A program made the translations under genes and the position numbers. Shown piece after piece: positions 15,643 through 22,625 of a stretch of 22,625 bases of DNA (the first letter of the stretch is position 1; every line of letters starts with the position of its first letter). The stretch comes from Spirochaetales bacterium. Its GTDB lineage: Bacteria > Spirochaetota > Spirochaetia > JAGLYY01. Below the pieces are notes generated by a model that was not told where the DNA came from, did not search any database, and saw nothing but the letters and a program-made list of their open reading frames with translations. The stretch is from contig JAGLYY010000093.1 in NCBI GenBank assembly GCA_023131935.1, forward strand, positions 1 through 22,625. The letters are read 5' to 3'.

Positions 15643-16644
15643 CTATTCGTAAAGGGGAAAACCTTCAAAACCATGGGTTTTCAGCCGCAGGATTTCTTCC
15701 TGAAGTTTTTCATAAGGAATATCGGGTACAATAACCCTGAAATATATTTTCTCATCCCTTTCTATTTCAACGATTGCACCTTCTATCCCGACTTTTTCAA
15801 GATCCAGAATACGATATTCCGCGTTTTCCCTGTCAAGAAATGAACCAATTTGGATTGATATCAATTCCGGGTCTGTTACAGCTGGTCCCGTAAGAATTGC
15901 GCTCTCCTCAGGATTCTTTTCAGTTTCCTGTGGGCCAGGTAACAGGCCGAAAGTATCCAGGGCGCCGGAATAGGGAAGCACTTCCCCAGCAAGGAATGCC
16001 TCATCAAGAGGACCATGCCCTTCACCATCTTTAAGCAAAGCCAGCCAGAGGATATAGGATGGTTCTGAAGGATCCGGAACATCTCTCATTAACTGTTCAG
16101 CTGCTTCTCTCTCCCCTTTTACGCAGGAGATTCTCGATAAAAGTACGATTGCCCGGGTTTTTTGCGCCTGGTCTGATGTTGTTCCAAGAATTGCCCTTGC
16201 CTGTAATTCGGCTTTTTGGGTATCCCCCACCTGAAAGCGTAGTTCAGCGGCTCTCAGCAGGGCAATGGACCCCGTAGTTCCACCATAAGAAACATCCTCG
16301 TATAAAGTCAGTGCCTGCTCAATGTTGCCGAGCATCTCCAGAAGTATTCCTGAGCGAATGTTGATAACACCGGTTTTTTGTCGTGACAGGCGGCTCTTAA
16401 GGACTGAAAGGTAGGTTAATTGTTCATCGGGATCTTTGATGATACTCAGTGATTCTTCAAGAATATCGGGAAAAAGGGAAGATGTCTCATTATCTGAAAG
16501 CCATGAAGTATAAAGTTCAAGAGCTTTTTCATTTTCTCCCGCAGCTGAAAACTGCCGCGCCTCTTGAAGGGGGTCCGCGATGACAACTGTTGCGGAGAGA
16601 AGGAAGAGAATCATAAATATAATAATAAGATGAGATTCCTTCAT
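15643..16644 (-). CDS. Exported SPOR-domain protein with TPR-like region
   Basis: About 333 residues. The N-terminal signal peptide (MKESHLIIIFMILFLLSATVVIA) directs export. The middle is helical with TPR-like repeats (AGENEKALELYTSWL, LEMLGNIEQALTLYEDV). The last 75 residues form a SPOR domain (ISIQIGSFLDRENAEY, then IYFRVIVPDI). SPOR domains bind peptidoglycan stripped of stem peptides at division sites, so a septal or cell-wall role is likely. A TTG at 16659 that overlaps the stop of the preceding gene could also start it; the ATG at 16644 gives a normal signal peptide and is preferred. It is the last gene of the folD-to-SPOR run. I see no terminator after it: only a 6-base inverted repeat lies in the convergent gap. 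Confidence 0.87.
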   Translation of the reverse strand: MKESHLIIIFMILFLLSATVVIADPLQEARQFSAAGENEKALELYTSWLSDNETSSLFPDILEESLSIIKDPDEQLTYLSVLKSRLSRQKTGVINIRSGILLEMLGNIEQALTLYEDVSYGGTTGSIALLRAAELRFQVGDTQKAELQARAILGTTSDQAQKTRAIVLLSRISCVKGEREAAEQLMRDVPDPSEPSYILWLALLKDGEGHGPLDEAFLAGEVLPYSGALDTFGLLPGPQETEKNPEESAILTGPAVTDPELISIQIGSFLDRENAEYRILDLEKVGIEGAIVEIERDEKIYFRVIVPDIPYEKLQEEILRLKTHGFEGFPLYE

Positions 16645-16655
16645 AAAACCCCGGT

Positions 16656-17024
16656 TCAATCGAGTGGTGCCTCTCCTTGTCCAGGGCCCTGCACCAGACT
16701 CTCTTTTTTCTTTCTTCTTCTCTTCTTCAGTTTTTCCTCAGTTTTGTCAATTTGTACCCCCGGTTCCGCTATTTCACCGGCACCCTTCGGAGTCTGGTTT
16801 TTGGTTATCTGCTTCTTTTTCCCGGCTGCTTTCCGTGCTTTTATCGCGAATGGAAGAGTTACAAGTGAGCCCAGTAGAAACGCGATAAAGAGACTTATAA
16901 AGACCGGCACCTCTTTAAAGATAAAAAAACCAAATGAAATGTCAGAAACATTTTTCGCGTTGAGAGCTGAAAAAACAACCGCAATTGCCAATCCAGCAAG
17001 AAAAATTACGAGTTTCCATGGCAT
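16656..17024 (-). CDS. LapA-like (DUF1049) small membrane protein
   Basis: A 122-residue inner-membrane protein with two membrane helices at about residues 4-22 and 39-60, the layout of the LapA/DUF1049 family, which includes the E. coli envelope protein LapA (formerly YciS). In E. coli LapA works with LapB in lipopolysaccharide assembly control. The remaining 60 residues are a basic charged tail (KARKAAGKKKQITKNQ, later KKRRRKKKESL), expected on the cytoplasmic side. It overlaps the end of miaB by 19 bases and has a strong ribosome binding site, GGAGGTGT, four bases before its ATG. The SPOR gene follows directly. Whether it acts in outer-membrane assembly in a spirochaete is unknown. Confidence 0.75.
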   Translation of the reverse strand: MPWKLVIFLAGLAIAVVFSALNAKNVSDISFGFFIFKEVPVFISLFIAFLLGSLVTLPFAIKARKAAGKKKQITKNQTPKGAGEIAEPGVQIDKTEEKLKKRRRKKKESLVQGPGQGEAPLD

Positions 17025-18334
17025 AAGGACACCTCCATCCCGATAAATGTACTTCCTCGCAGATCCTTAAGATCCACGGTAGTGAAACTGCCAATTCGTT
17101 CTGCTTTTCCGTGGAAAACCACCATACTATTCCCTTCAGTCCGTGCAAGCAGTTCATTCCTGTTCTTTTTAGATACAGCCTCAATGAGGACTTTCTCCCT
17201 GTTGCCAATCCGCTTTCTCTTCTCCTCGATAGATATCCTCCGCTGGACCTCTATGAGTCGGGAAAGCCTTTTAAGCTTTATTTCCCGGGGAATTGTATCT
17301 CCCATATTAAAAGCCTTTGTCCCTTCCCGGGGGTTGTAATAGTAGGTAAAGGCATCAGAAAATCTCACCTTCTCAATCAAATCAATGGTAAGTTCGAAAT
17401 CCTCTTCAGTTTCTCCCGGGAAACCAATAAGAAGGTCCGTCGTCAGGGATATTGCGGGAATCTCCTGCCTGATCTCATCCACCAGATTAATAAACCATTC
17501 CCTGGTATATTTTCGGTTCATTTCAGCAAGAATCTTATCTGAACCATGCTGAACAGCAAGATGAATATGATTACAGAGTTTTTCATTTTCCGCGATTATT
17601 GAAATAAGTTCTTTCGGGAAATCCTTGGGATGAGAGCTTAAGAAACGTATCCATTGTATATTGGAAACTTTTAGCGTTATCTCTTTGAGGAGCTGAGGGA
17701 AAGTGATAATATCCTCCCCTTTCCGATGCTGGTAAGAATTAACATTCTGACCAAGAAGGGTCACCTCCAGGACACCTCTATTATCAAGATCTATTAATTC
17801 CCCAACAATTTCCTCCGGATCTCTTGATACCTCCCTTCCCCTCACGTAAGGAACGATACAGTAGGAACAGTAATTATTGCATCCATGCATTATCGGCATC
17901 GAAGACCGGAAAACTCCTTTCCGCCCATAAACCCTTTGAAAAGAAAATTCATCTTTACCAAAAAGATCAATCTTCTCTTCGTTAGAATTGAGGATATCAG
18001 GTATCAGGTTTTTTCCAAAGGTCCCAACAATGATATCAACAGAGGGTACCCGCTCCCGGATCTGATCTTTCAACCGTTCAGCCATACACCCCATTACCGC
18101 TATTTTCAGCTTGTTTTCTTCTTTTAAAGATTGAAAATAACCGAGGCGGCCCCAGATACGGTTTTCCGCGGTCTGCCGGACAGAGCAGGTATTGAGAATT
18201 ATAAGGTCTGCATCTTCCGGTCTCCCGGATGGCAGCCAACCCCGGGCTGCCAATTGGATTTCAAGGGCATCCGATTCGGCTGAATTCATCTGACAACCGT
18301 AGGTTTCCAACCAATATCGGCCTGAATCTTTCAC
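17006..18334 (-). CDS. miaB: tRNA-2-methylthio-N6-isopentenyladenosine methylthiotransferase MiaB
   Basis: MiaB adds a methylthio group to isopentenyladenosine-37 of tRNAs that read UNN codons, using S-adenosylmethionine and two [4Fe-4S] clusters. The 442 residues show the whole architecture. The N-terminal cluster cysteines are in YGCQMN (C14), LNTCSVR (C50) and VMGCMAERL (C83). The radical-SAM motif GCNNYCSYC holds C152, C156 and C159, and a TRAM-like RNA-binding domain covers about the last 60 residues. MiaB is preferred over the sister enzymes RimO and MtaB because of YGCQMN and NTCSVRQTAENR. A mild oddity is HLAVQHGS where the family usually has HLPxQSGS. The start is GTG, overlapping the LCP stop as GTGA, with AGGAG seven bases upstream. 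The gene is translationally coupled on both sides. Confidence 0.95.
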   Translation of the reverse strand: MKDSGRYWLETYGCQMNSAESDALEIQLAARGWLPSGRPEDADLIILNTCSVRQTAENRIWGRLGYFQSLKEENKLKIAVMGCMAERLKDQIRERVPSVDIIVGTFGKNLIPDILNSNEEKIDLFGKDEFSFQRVYGRKGVFRSSMPIMHGCNNYCSYCIVPYVRGREVSRDPEEIVGELIDLDNRGVLEVTLLGQNVNSYQHRKGEDIITFPQLLKEITLKVSNIQWIRFLSSHPKDFPKELISIIAENEKLCNHIHLAVQHGSDKILAEMNRKYTREWFINLVDEIRQEIPAISLTTDLLIGFPGETEEDFELTIDLIEKVRFSDAFTYYYNPREGTKAFNMGDTIPREIKLKRLSRLIEVQRRISIEEKRKRIGNREKVLIEAVSKKNRNELLARTEGNSMVVFHGKAERIGSFTTVDLKDLRGSTFIGMEVSLCHGNS

Positions 18335-20349
18335 GATCTTGCTCCTATAAGGTTGGCCAGGAAAATCTTGATTTCATTCCAGTTGTTGTCCTTCGGGAGG
18401 AGGATCCACGCACCCTTATCGTAGTTTTCGTCCTTAAGCAGTTCACTATCATCTTCTAAAAAATAGGTATTTGTGTAGGTCGCGTAAAGCACATTCTCTG
18501 TGTCGAGGACATTTTTCGCGTCAATAAGGCTTGATTTATGGCTTAAAAAAAGATCAAGAAGTTCAAAGAGGGTAAAATTGGTATCCACGTAGGACAATAA
18601 CGATTTTAAGATATTATAAGCTCTATCAATATCGCTTACTCCAAGTGAAATAATTTTATCTTTTACCGCCATAAGGATCTGCTGTTGCCGTTTTGAACGT
18701 TCGAAATCGTCGCTCGTATGCCGGGATCGGGCAACCCTGAGTGCCTGGATCCCGTTTAAATGATAGGTTCCCTTTGGATAGTAGAGAGTGCTCCACTGTC
18801 CCCGTTCTTTAATCCTGTATGTTGGATCTATGAGGTCCTCCTCTAGGGTGATATCAATTCCGCCTAAAATGTTTACCGTATCGATAAACGCGTACATATC
18901 GATGACAATGTACCTGCTGATCGGCAAACCGGTGATTTTTGAGAGTTCCTTAATGAGCTGTGCCGGGCCAAAGGAGCGGTAAATCCCATTGATTTTTCGT
19001 CCCCGGTAATAAATATCCCGGGGAACCCCGACCATTGTTACTTTACCGCTGCCTCCATCAGCATGAACGAGGATCATTGTATCGGCATTCAGTTCATGCG
19101 AACCACAGAGGAGGAACGTTACCGATTTAGCACTACCGGTAATTGCTCCGGAGTTTAAATCCTGATCAGGGATCGCTAGTTTTTTTTTTGAAAGATCCGG
19201 AAGTGGATTCTCCAGCGCGCTGAAAGAGGAGATGGGAACATCATCCTTATCCATGAGGTATATCTTACCAATCATTTTCTGCACAGCAAAGGAACCTATT
19301 CTCCCTTTCCCCTCCTCTATCAAATCGTAATAATAATAGTCGTTGTCATCCCGCACATTAATCTCTAATCGAAGTCCTTTGCCTTCCAGATACAGAACAA
19401 ACTCCACTTCCTTCGCGAGAGATAGTATCAGTTCGTTGGCTGCGTCGATCCTTCTTTCAGCGGCGGTTCTGATATCCCTTTTCCTGAGGGCTTCAAGGGC
19501 CCAGGAGGAAAGATTTTCAGGATTGCGGATTTGGGTCCCATTTATTTGTATTCCAGGAGTCCGGGTATCGAGATAGAATTCCCCCACGATTTCATCATCG
19601 TTGTTTAAAATTTTAAGGATCTGAAGATTTTCCTTATCCGGGATAAATTGAGTGTAGAGCCGGTTCTCCCTGAGAAAGCTTTTAAACTCATCCTGTTGCG
19701 GAAGGTTCTTTAACGATGATTGAAAATCATCGATCAATTTGAAGGTTTTTGTAATTTCAGGAATCCGCTCTTTCAGGTAATCTTCCATCTCCCTGTTGTA
19801 GGAAAGGCTTTCAAAGGACCCGCCGGCTGAATCTGTAATCATAATTTCCCGGGTCCTGGGCAGAATGGAAAAGGTGAAATATCCTTTCCCCTGAAAATTC
19901 AAAAGGAATGACATGGAAGTCTCGTTGACCACAGTCAATTTACCGGCTTTTAACCCTTCCTGAAACTTATTATTCTGTAAAAGGGAGTATAAAACCTTTT
20001 CCGCCTCAATATCCTGTTCATACCCTTCGAGGCGTTTTATTGCGTCAAGAAAAAGAGAAAGCACATTGGTTTCTTCCGTGCTCTGTTCATCAACCAGTAA
20101 AGGCGGATATGACCGGGGGGGAAGATGGAAGGCGCCGCGCAGCACATTTGTATCCTGGTTTACCAGGGTAAGATTCTGCTGGATCCTTGCAAGCTGCTCC
20201 GAGGAACTCCTGAGTTCATCCAGGAGTCCATGATTGGACAATTCGATATCCTTCATCTTAAGGAACAGCGGTAGTACGATAGATAATATAAGGATCGTAA
20301 AGAGAATAAGAATTGCTGATCCGATTATAATTATTTGCCTTGTTTTCAT
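18331..20349 (-). CDS. LytR-CpsA-Psr (LCP) family membrane protein with long extracytoplasmic insert
   Basis: A 672-residue protein with one N-terminal membrane helix (about residues 5-31), then about 370 extracytoplasmic residues that begin with a probable coiled coil, and an LCP catalytic domain at about 405-560. The LCP marks are NADTMILVHAD (D423), VGVPRDIYYRGRKIN (R444, D445) and ARSRHTSDDFERSKRQQQ (arginines at 541, 543, 551 and 554). In Gram-positive bacteria LCP enzymes move undecaprenyl-linked glycopolymers onto peptidoglycan. Spirochaetes lack wall teichoic acids, so the acceptor or polymer here is unknown. Most LCP proteins have the catalytic domain directly after the membrane helix; here it is at the C-terminus. 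The gene starts 27 bases after the AICAR transformylase gene with a weak ribosome binding site and overlaps miaB by four bases. Confidence 0.88.
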   Translation of the reverse strand: MKTRQIIIIGSAILILFTILILSIVLPLFLKMKDIELSNHGLLDELRSSSEQLARIQQNLTLVNQDTNVLRGAFHLPPRSYPPLLVDEQSTEETNVLSLFLDAIKRLEGYEQDIEAEKVLYSLLQNNKFQEGLKAGKLTVVNETSMSFLLNFQGKGYFTFSILPRTREIMITDSAGGSFESLSYNREMEDYLKERIPEITKTFKLIDDFQSSLKNLPQQDEFKSFLRENRLYTQFIPDKENLQILKILNNDDEIVGEFYLDTRTPGIQINGTQIRNPENLSSWALEALRKRDIRTAAERRIDAANELILSLAKEVEFVLYLEGKGLRLEINVRDDNDYYYYDLIEEGKGRIGSFAVQKMIGKIYLMDKDDVPISSFSALENPLPDLSKKKLAIPDQDLNSGAITGSAKSVTFLLCGSHELNADTMILVHADGGSGKVTMVGVPRDIYYRGRKINGIYRSFGPAQLIKELSKITGLPISRYIVIDMYAFIDTVNILGGIDITLEEDLIDPTYRIKERGQWSTLYYPKGTYHLNGIQALRVARSRHTSDDFERSKRQQQILMAVKDKIISLGVSDIDRAYNILKSLLSYVDTNFTLFELLDLFLSHKSSLIDAKNVLDTENVLYATYTNTYFLEDDSELLKDENYDKGAWILLPKDNNWNEIKIFLANLIGARS

Positions 20350-20376
20350 GAAAAATACACTCTAAGGTTTAACTCT

Positions 20377-21651
20377 CTAATGTTTGAAACTTCGTTGACC
20401 GGTAAAAACCATAGCCGCTCCGAAATCGTTGCATGCTTCGATGCTTTCAAAATCCCTTAATGACCCGCCAGGTTGGATCACCGCCTGAACACCCTCTTTC
20501 AGACCGACCTCTATGCCATCCCGGAAAGGGAAAAAAGCATCGGAGATCATGGCGGCTCCCTGGAGCCCGCCTTTTACTGATTCCACTTCTCTCTCAATTT
20601 CTTTTCGTTTATCCGGGTCTTCAAGAGTATGCCAGGATGTCTTCCACCGGACCCACGAAAGACGGTCAGCCATTTTCCGGTAAGCTTTATCCCGGGCAAT
20701 TTCCGCTACACCAACCCTGTCCTGCTCACCGGTCCCTATGCCAATGGTAACGCCATCTTTAACGTAGATCACCGAATTGCTTGTTATTCCGCTTTCTACA
20801 AGCCACCCGAAGATGAGGTCTCCGGCTTCCCCTGCTGTCGGCTGACGTTTTACTTCATAAATTTTTCCTTTATATTCTGTTCTGGCAGGAAGAAAATCTT
20901 CAGGGGTACGGACCTTTGGGACGTAGGACCACTGAAAGATGATTCCGCCATCGATCAATGATTTCGCGTCAATCACCCTCTTCCCGATAAAATCACTGAG
21001 TTTATCCATATTGCCTATTCGCATGATCCTGAGGTTTTTCTTTTTGGTAAGGATAGCTAATGTCCCCTCTTCATACTCAGGTGCCGCGACTACTTCGCAA
21101 TAGTGGGCCGCGATCTCTTCCGCGGCTTCTTTAGTGACAGGTTTATTTAATGTAATAGCCCCGCCAAAGGCGGCGATTCGATCCGCGAGGTCCGCTTTTC
21201 TGTAGGCATCGGCGATATCATTTCCAAGGGCAACTCCGCAGGGGTTGTTATGTTTAACGATAACCGCACAGGGGTTTTCATCGAAATATCGTAAAATGTT
21301 CAGGGCATTATCAACATCGGTAATGTTGGTTTTTCCAGGGTGTTTACCCGATTGGATCAGCTCAATATCGGAGGCGAGGTATTGGCCCGGTTCGATAGTG
21401 TGTACATCACCAAGCTGTAGATTCCCATTAATAAGCCGGTAGAGGGCGGCAGGCTGCCCCGGGTTTTCCCCGTACCGTAAACCCTTCTCTTCGCCGCCAA
21501 TGGTCCACTGGGTTTTTTCATAATAAAGGGTCTGTTTTTTCGAGTCGTCATGCTCATCAGAAAAGGAGTCATAAAAGGAGATTTCGACCTTTGAGGGAAA
21601 CCGGTCTTTACTAATTTCCCGGTACGATGCGGATAATTTCTTCTCTTTCAA
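20377..21651 (-). CDS. purH: AICAR transformylase, stand-alone half of PurH
   Basis: This 424-residue protein carries out the formylation of AICAR to FAICAR with 10-formyl-tetrahydrofolate. It keeps LRYGENPGQPAALY near residue 58, KHNNPCGVA near 133, AFGGAITLNKP near 161, TSNSVIYVKDG, ISDAFFPFRDG and the terminal FTGQRSFKH. In most bacteria this is the C-terminal domain of a fused PurH of about 520 residues; here it is a separate gene. An extra segment of about 45 residues lies between GIGTGEQDRVGVAEIA and ISDAFF (around KTSWHTLEDPDKRKEIERE). The start is TTG with GGAG ten bases upstream, inside the end of the cyclohydrolase gene, and the gap is only five bases. Both halves are intact and overlong, which argues for a true gene split and against a frameshift. 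Confidence 0.93.
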   Translation of the reverse strand: MKEKKLSASYREISKDRFPSKVEISFYDSFSDEHDDSKKQTLYYEKTQWTIGGEEKGLRYGENPGQPAALYRLINGNLQLGDVHTIEPGQYLASDIELIQSGKHPGKTNITDVDNALNILRYFDENPCAVIVKHNNPCGVALGNDIADAYRKADLADRIAAFGGAITLNKPVTKEAAEEIAAHYCEVVAAPEYEEGTLAILTKKKNLRIMRIGNMDKLSDFIGKRVIDAKSLIDGGIIFQWSYVPKVRTPEDFLPARTEYKGKIYEVKRQPTAGEAGDLIFGWLVESGITSNSVIYVKDGVTIGIGTGEQDRVGVAEIARDKAYRKMADRLSWVRWKTSWHTLEDPDKRKEIEREVESVKGGLQGAAMISDAFFPFRDGIEVGLKEGVQAVIQPGGSLRDFESIEACNDFGAAMVFTGQRSFKH

Positions 21652-21656
21652 TCTCT

Positions 21657-22337
21657 TTATTCTCCATAAGTATAAAGTTTCTTTACATCTCCGGATGAAA
21701 GTTGATTCAGATAGCCGGAGATCGCGTTATCATACTCAGCAGTATGCTTAAATACTTTTTTAGCACATTTGAACCTTGTTTCAAAGGACACCTTGCCCCG
21801 GTTCAGCTCCATTTCTTCTACTACCAGGGGATAATCATCGGGATCGCAGATTGAAAGGACCCTCAGGTAGTTTTTTGCTGAAGCCCGAAGCATCGAAGGA
21901 CCGCCGATATCGATATTGGCCCTGGCATCCTCAGGCGTTACCCCGGAGGCGGCAATAGTGTCCCGGAAGGGGTAGAGATTGACTACTACAAGATCGATGG
22001 GAACGGCATCGGTTCGATCCAGGTCCTCACGATGATGGGGGTTATAGGTTTCACTTAAAAGGCCGAGGTATATCTTGAAATCCAGAGTTTTCACGAGCCC
22101 CCCCTGCATCTCCGGCTGTCCGGTATAATCGGAAACCTGCCGCAAAATAATATCTTTCTTTTCCCCGAGAATCTCAGCGATTTTTTTATAAGTACCGCCG
22201 GTAGAAAAGATACGGATATCGGGATTCACCCCCACCAGCCCCTGAATGAAAGGCCCAAGTTCTTTCTTATCCGAAACACTGATAAGAGCGTGTCGAACAG
22301 GTATATAATCATCAATGTTACTAACTTTGTTCAGCAT
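21657..22337 (-). CDS. purH: IMP cyclohydrolase, stand-alone half of PurH
   Basis: This 226-residue protein is equivalent to the N-terminal domain of PurH, which closes FAICAR to IMP. Visible motifs are RHALISVSDK, IFSTGGTYKKI, SDYTGQPEMQGGLVKTL, VVVNLYPF and NIDIGGPSMLRASAKN. These contain the counterparts of the lysine, tyrosine, aspartate and lysine described as catalytic in the vertebrate enzyme. The usual HPxxHGG after VKTL is replaced by DFKIYLGLL, followed by SETYNPHHREDLDR, so the active-site rim differs from common PurH. The gene overlaps the end of folD by 17 bases and has AGAGGA four bases before its ATG. It is placed to work with the transformylase encoded next. The confidence is for function; purH may be an imprecise symbol for one half. 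Confidence 0.92.
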   Translation of the reverse strand: MLNKVSNIDDYIPVRHALISVSDKKELGPFIQGLVGVNPDIRIFSTGGTYKKIAEILGEKKDIILRQVSDYTGQPEMQGGLVKTLDFKIYLGLLSETYNPHHREDLDRTDAVPIDLVVVNLYPFRDTIAASGVTPEDARANIDIGGPSMLRASAKNYLRVLSICDPDDYPLVVEEMELNRGKVSFETRFKCAKKVFKHTAEYDNAISGYLNQLSSGDVKKLYTYGE

Positions 22338-22625
22338 CTTTTCCTCTGCTCATATTCCCCGCCGCTTCGAGAGTGTTGTTAAGGAGCATGGCAATAGTCA
22401 TCGGACCTACGCCGCCCGGGACCGGGGTGATGTAAGAGGCAATCTCACTGACTTCGGGGAAATCAACATCCCCGACTAACCGATAGCCCCGTTTTGCCGA
22501 AGGATCCTCGATCCGGTTCACCCCAACATCAATTACCGTAGCACCCGGACGTACCATATCAGCAGTAACAACGGCGGGTCTTCCTGCCGCGACAACAAGG
22601 ATATCAGCCTGCCGGGTAATTGAGG
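22321..22625 (-). CDS. folD: Methylenetetrahydrofolate dehydrogenase/cyclohydrolase FolD, C-terminal part
   Basis: The last 100 codons of FolD; the start lies beyond the right edge. FolD oxidises 5,10-methylene-tetrahydrofolate and hydrolyses the product to 10-formyl-tetrahydrofolate, the one-carbon donor for AICAR transformylase. The visible part includes ADILVVAAGRP, the VIDVGVNR segment and the family signature PVPGGVGPMTIAMLLNNT. Its stop codon lies inside the start of the IMP cyclohydrolase gene. Having the folate enzyme just upstream of the folate-using purine enzyme is a sensible operon arrangement. Confidence 0.95.
   Translation of the reverse strand, partial: SITRQADILVVAAGRPAVVTADMVRPGATVIDVGVNRIEDPSAKRGYRLVGDVDFPEVSEIASYITPVPGGVGPMTIAMLLNNTLEAAGNMSRGKDAEQS

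Noticed and set aside
15623..15648. Inverted repeat GAATAG/CTATTC at the convergent ends of the lipoprotein and SPOR genes.
   Set aside because: Only six base pairs with a 14-base loop and no clear T-run on either strand, so too weak to call a terminator.
21649..21662. Frameshift or sequencing error joining the two PurH halves.
   Set aside because: Both genes are complete, each has an upstream ribosome binding site, and together they are about 130 residues longer than a fused PurH.

Overview
The window looks like a chromosomal segment from a spirochaete, probably a free-living or gut relative of Treponema/Spirochaeta. The main reason is a 684-residue protein that reads as the cytoplasmic filament protein CfpA, a family I know only from spirochaetes. 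Its neighbours also match what I remember of the Treponema pallidum TP0746-TP0751 order: a pyruvate phosphate dikinase-like protein, an uncharacterised cytoplasmic protein, CfpA, a von Willebrand A (VWA) protein and a lipoprotein. Unlike T. pallidum, this organism carries de novo purine genes. Base composition is moderate and even, coding density is very high, and no mobile element, CRISPR array, tRNA or rRNA was seen. No stretch of 300 bases lacks a gene.

Layout. (1) 1-3071, minus strand: purB, guaB and the start of purA, covering the AMP and GMP branches from IMP. (2) 3155-5657, plus strand: a 630-residue TPR protein, then a 182-residue unknown protein with its own promoter and a strong ribosome binding site. 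(3) 5731-11558, minus strand: cfpA with an A-tract promoter and its own terminator, a 336-residue protein with a lysine/proline/alanine linker, and a PPDK-like protein whose ATP-binding half looks degenerate, closed by a second terminator. (4) 11685-15628, plus strand: a membrane-anchored VWA protein, an NrnA-type DHH phosphoesterase and a large lipoprotein. (5) 15643-22625, minus strand: a tight run read in the order folD (partial), IMP cyclohydrolase, AICAR transformylase, LCP-family protein, miaB, LapA-like membrane protein and SPOR-domain protein, with overlaps or gaps of at most 27 bases.

How they fit together. FolD makes the 10-formyl-tetrahydrofolate used by AICAR transformylase; the cyclohydrolase then gives IMP, which PurA/PurB and GuaB convert at the far end of the window. 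The genes between serve cell structure (CfpA filament, SPOR, LCP and LapA envelope proteins), RNA metabolism (MiaB, NrnA-like) and surface or periplasmic functions (VWA, lipoprotein).

The most interesting signals are an AT-hook-like sequence in the basic tail of CfpA, a similarly basic linker in the neighbouring 336-residue protein, and loss of the ATP/Mg residues in the adjacent PPDK-like protein. Together they raise the possibility of a filament-chromosome system encoded at this locus. That is inference; only the sequence motifs are seen directly.
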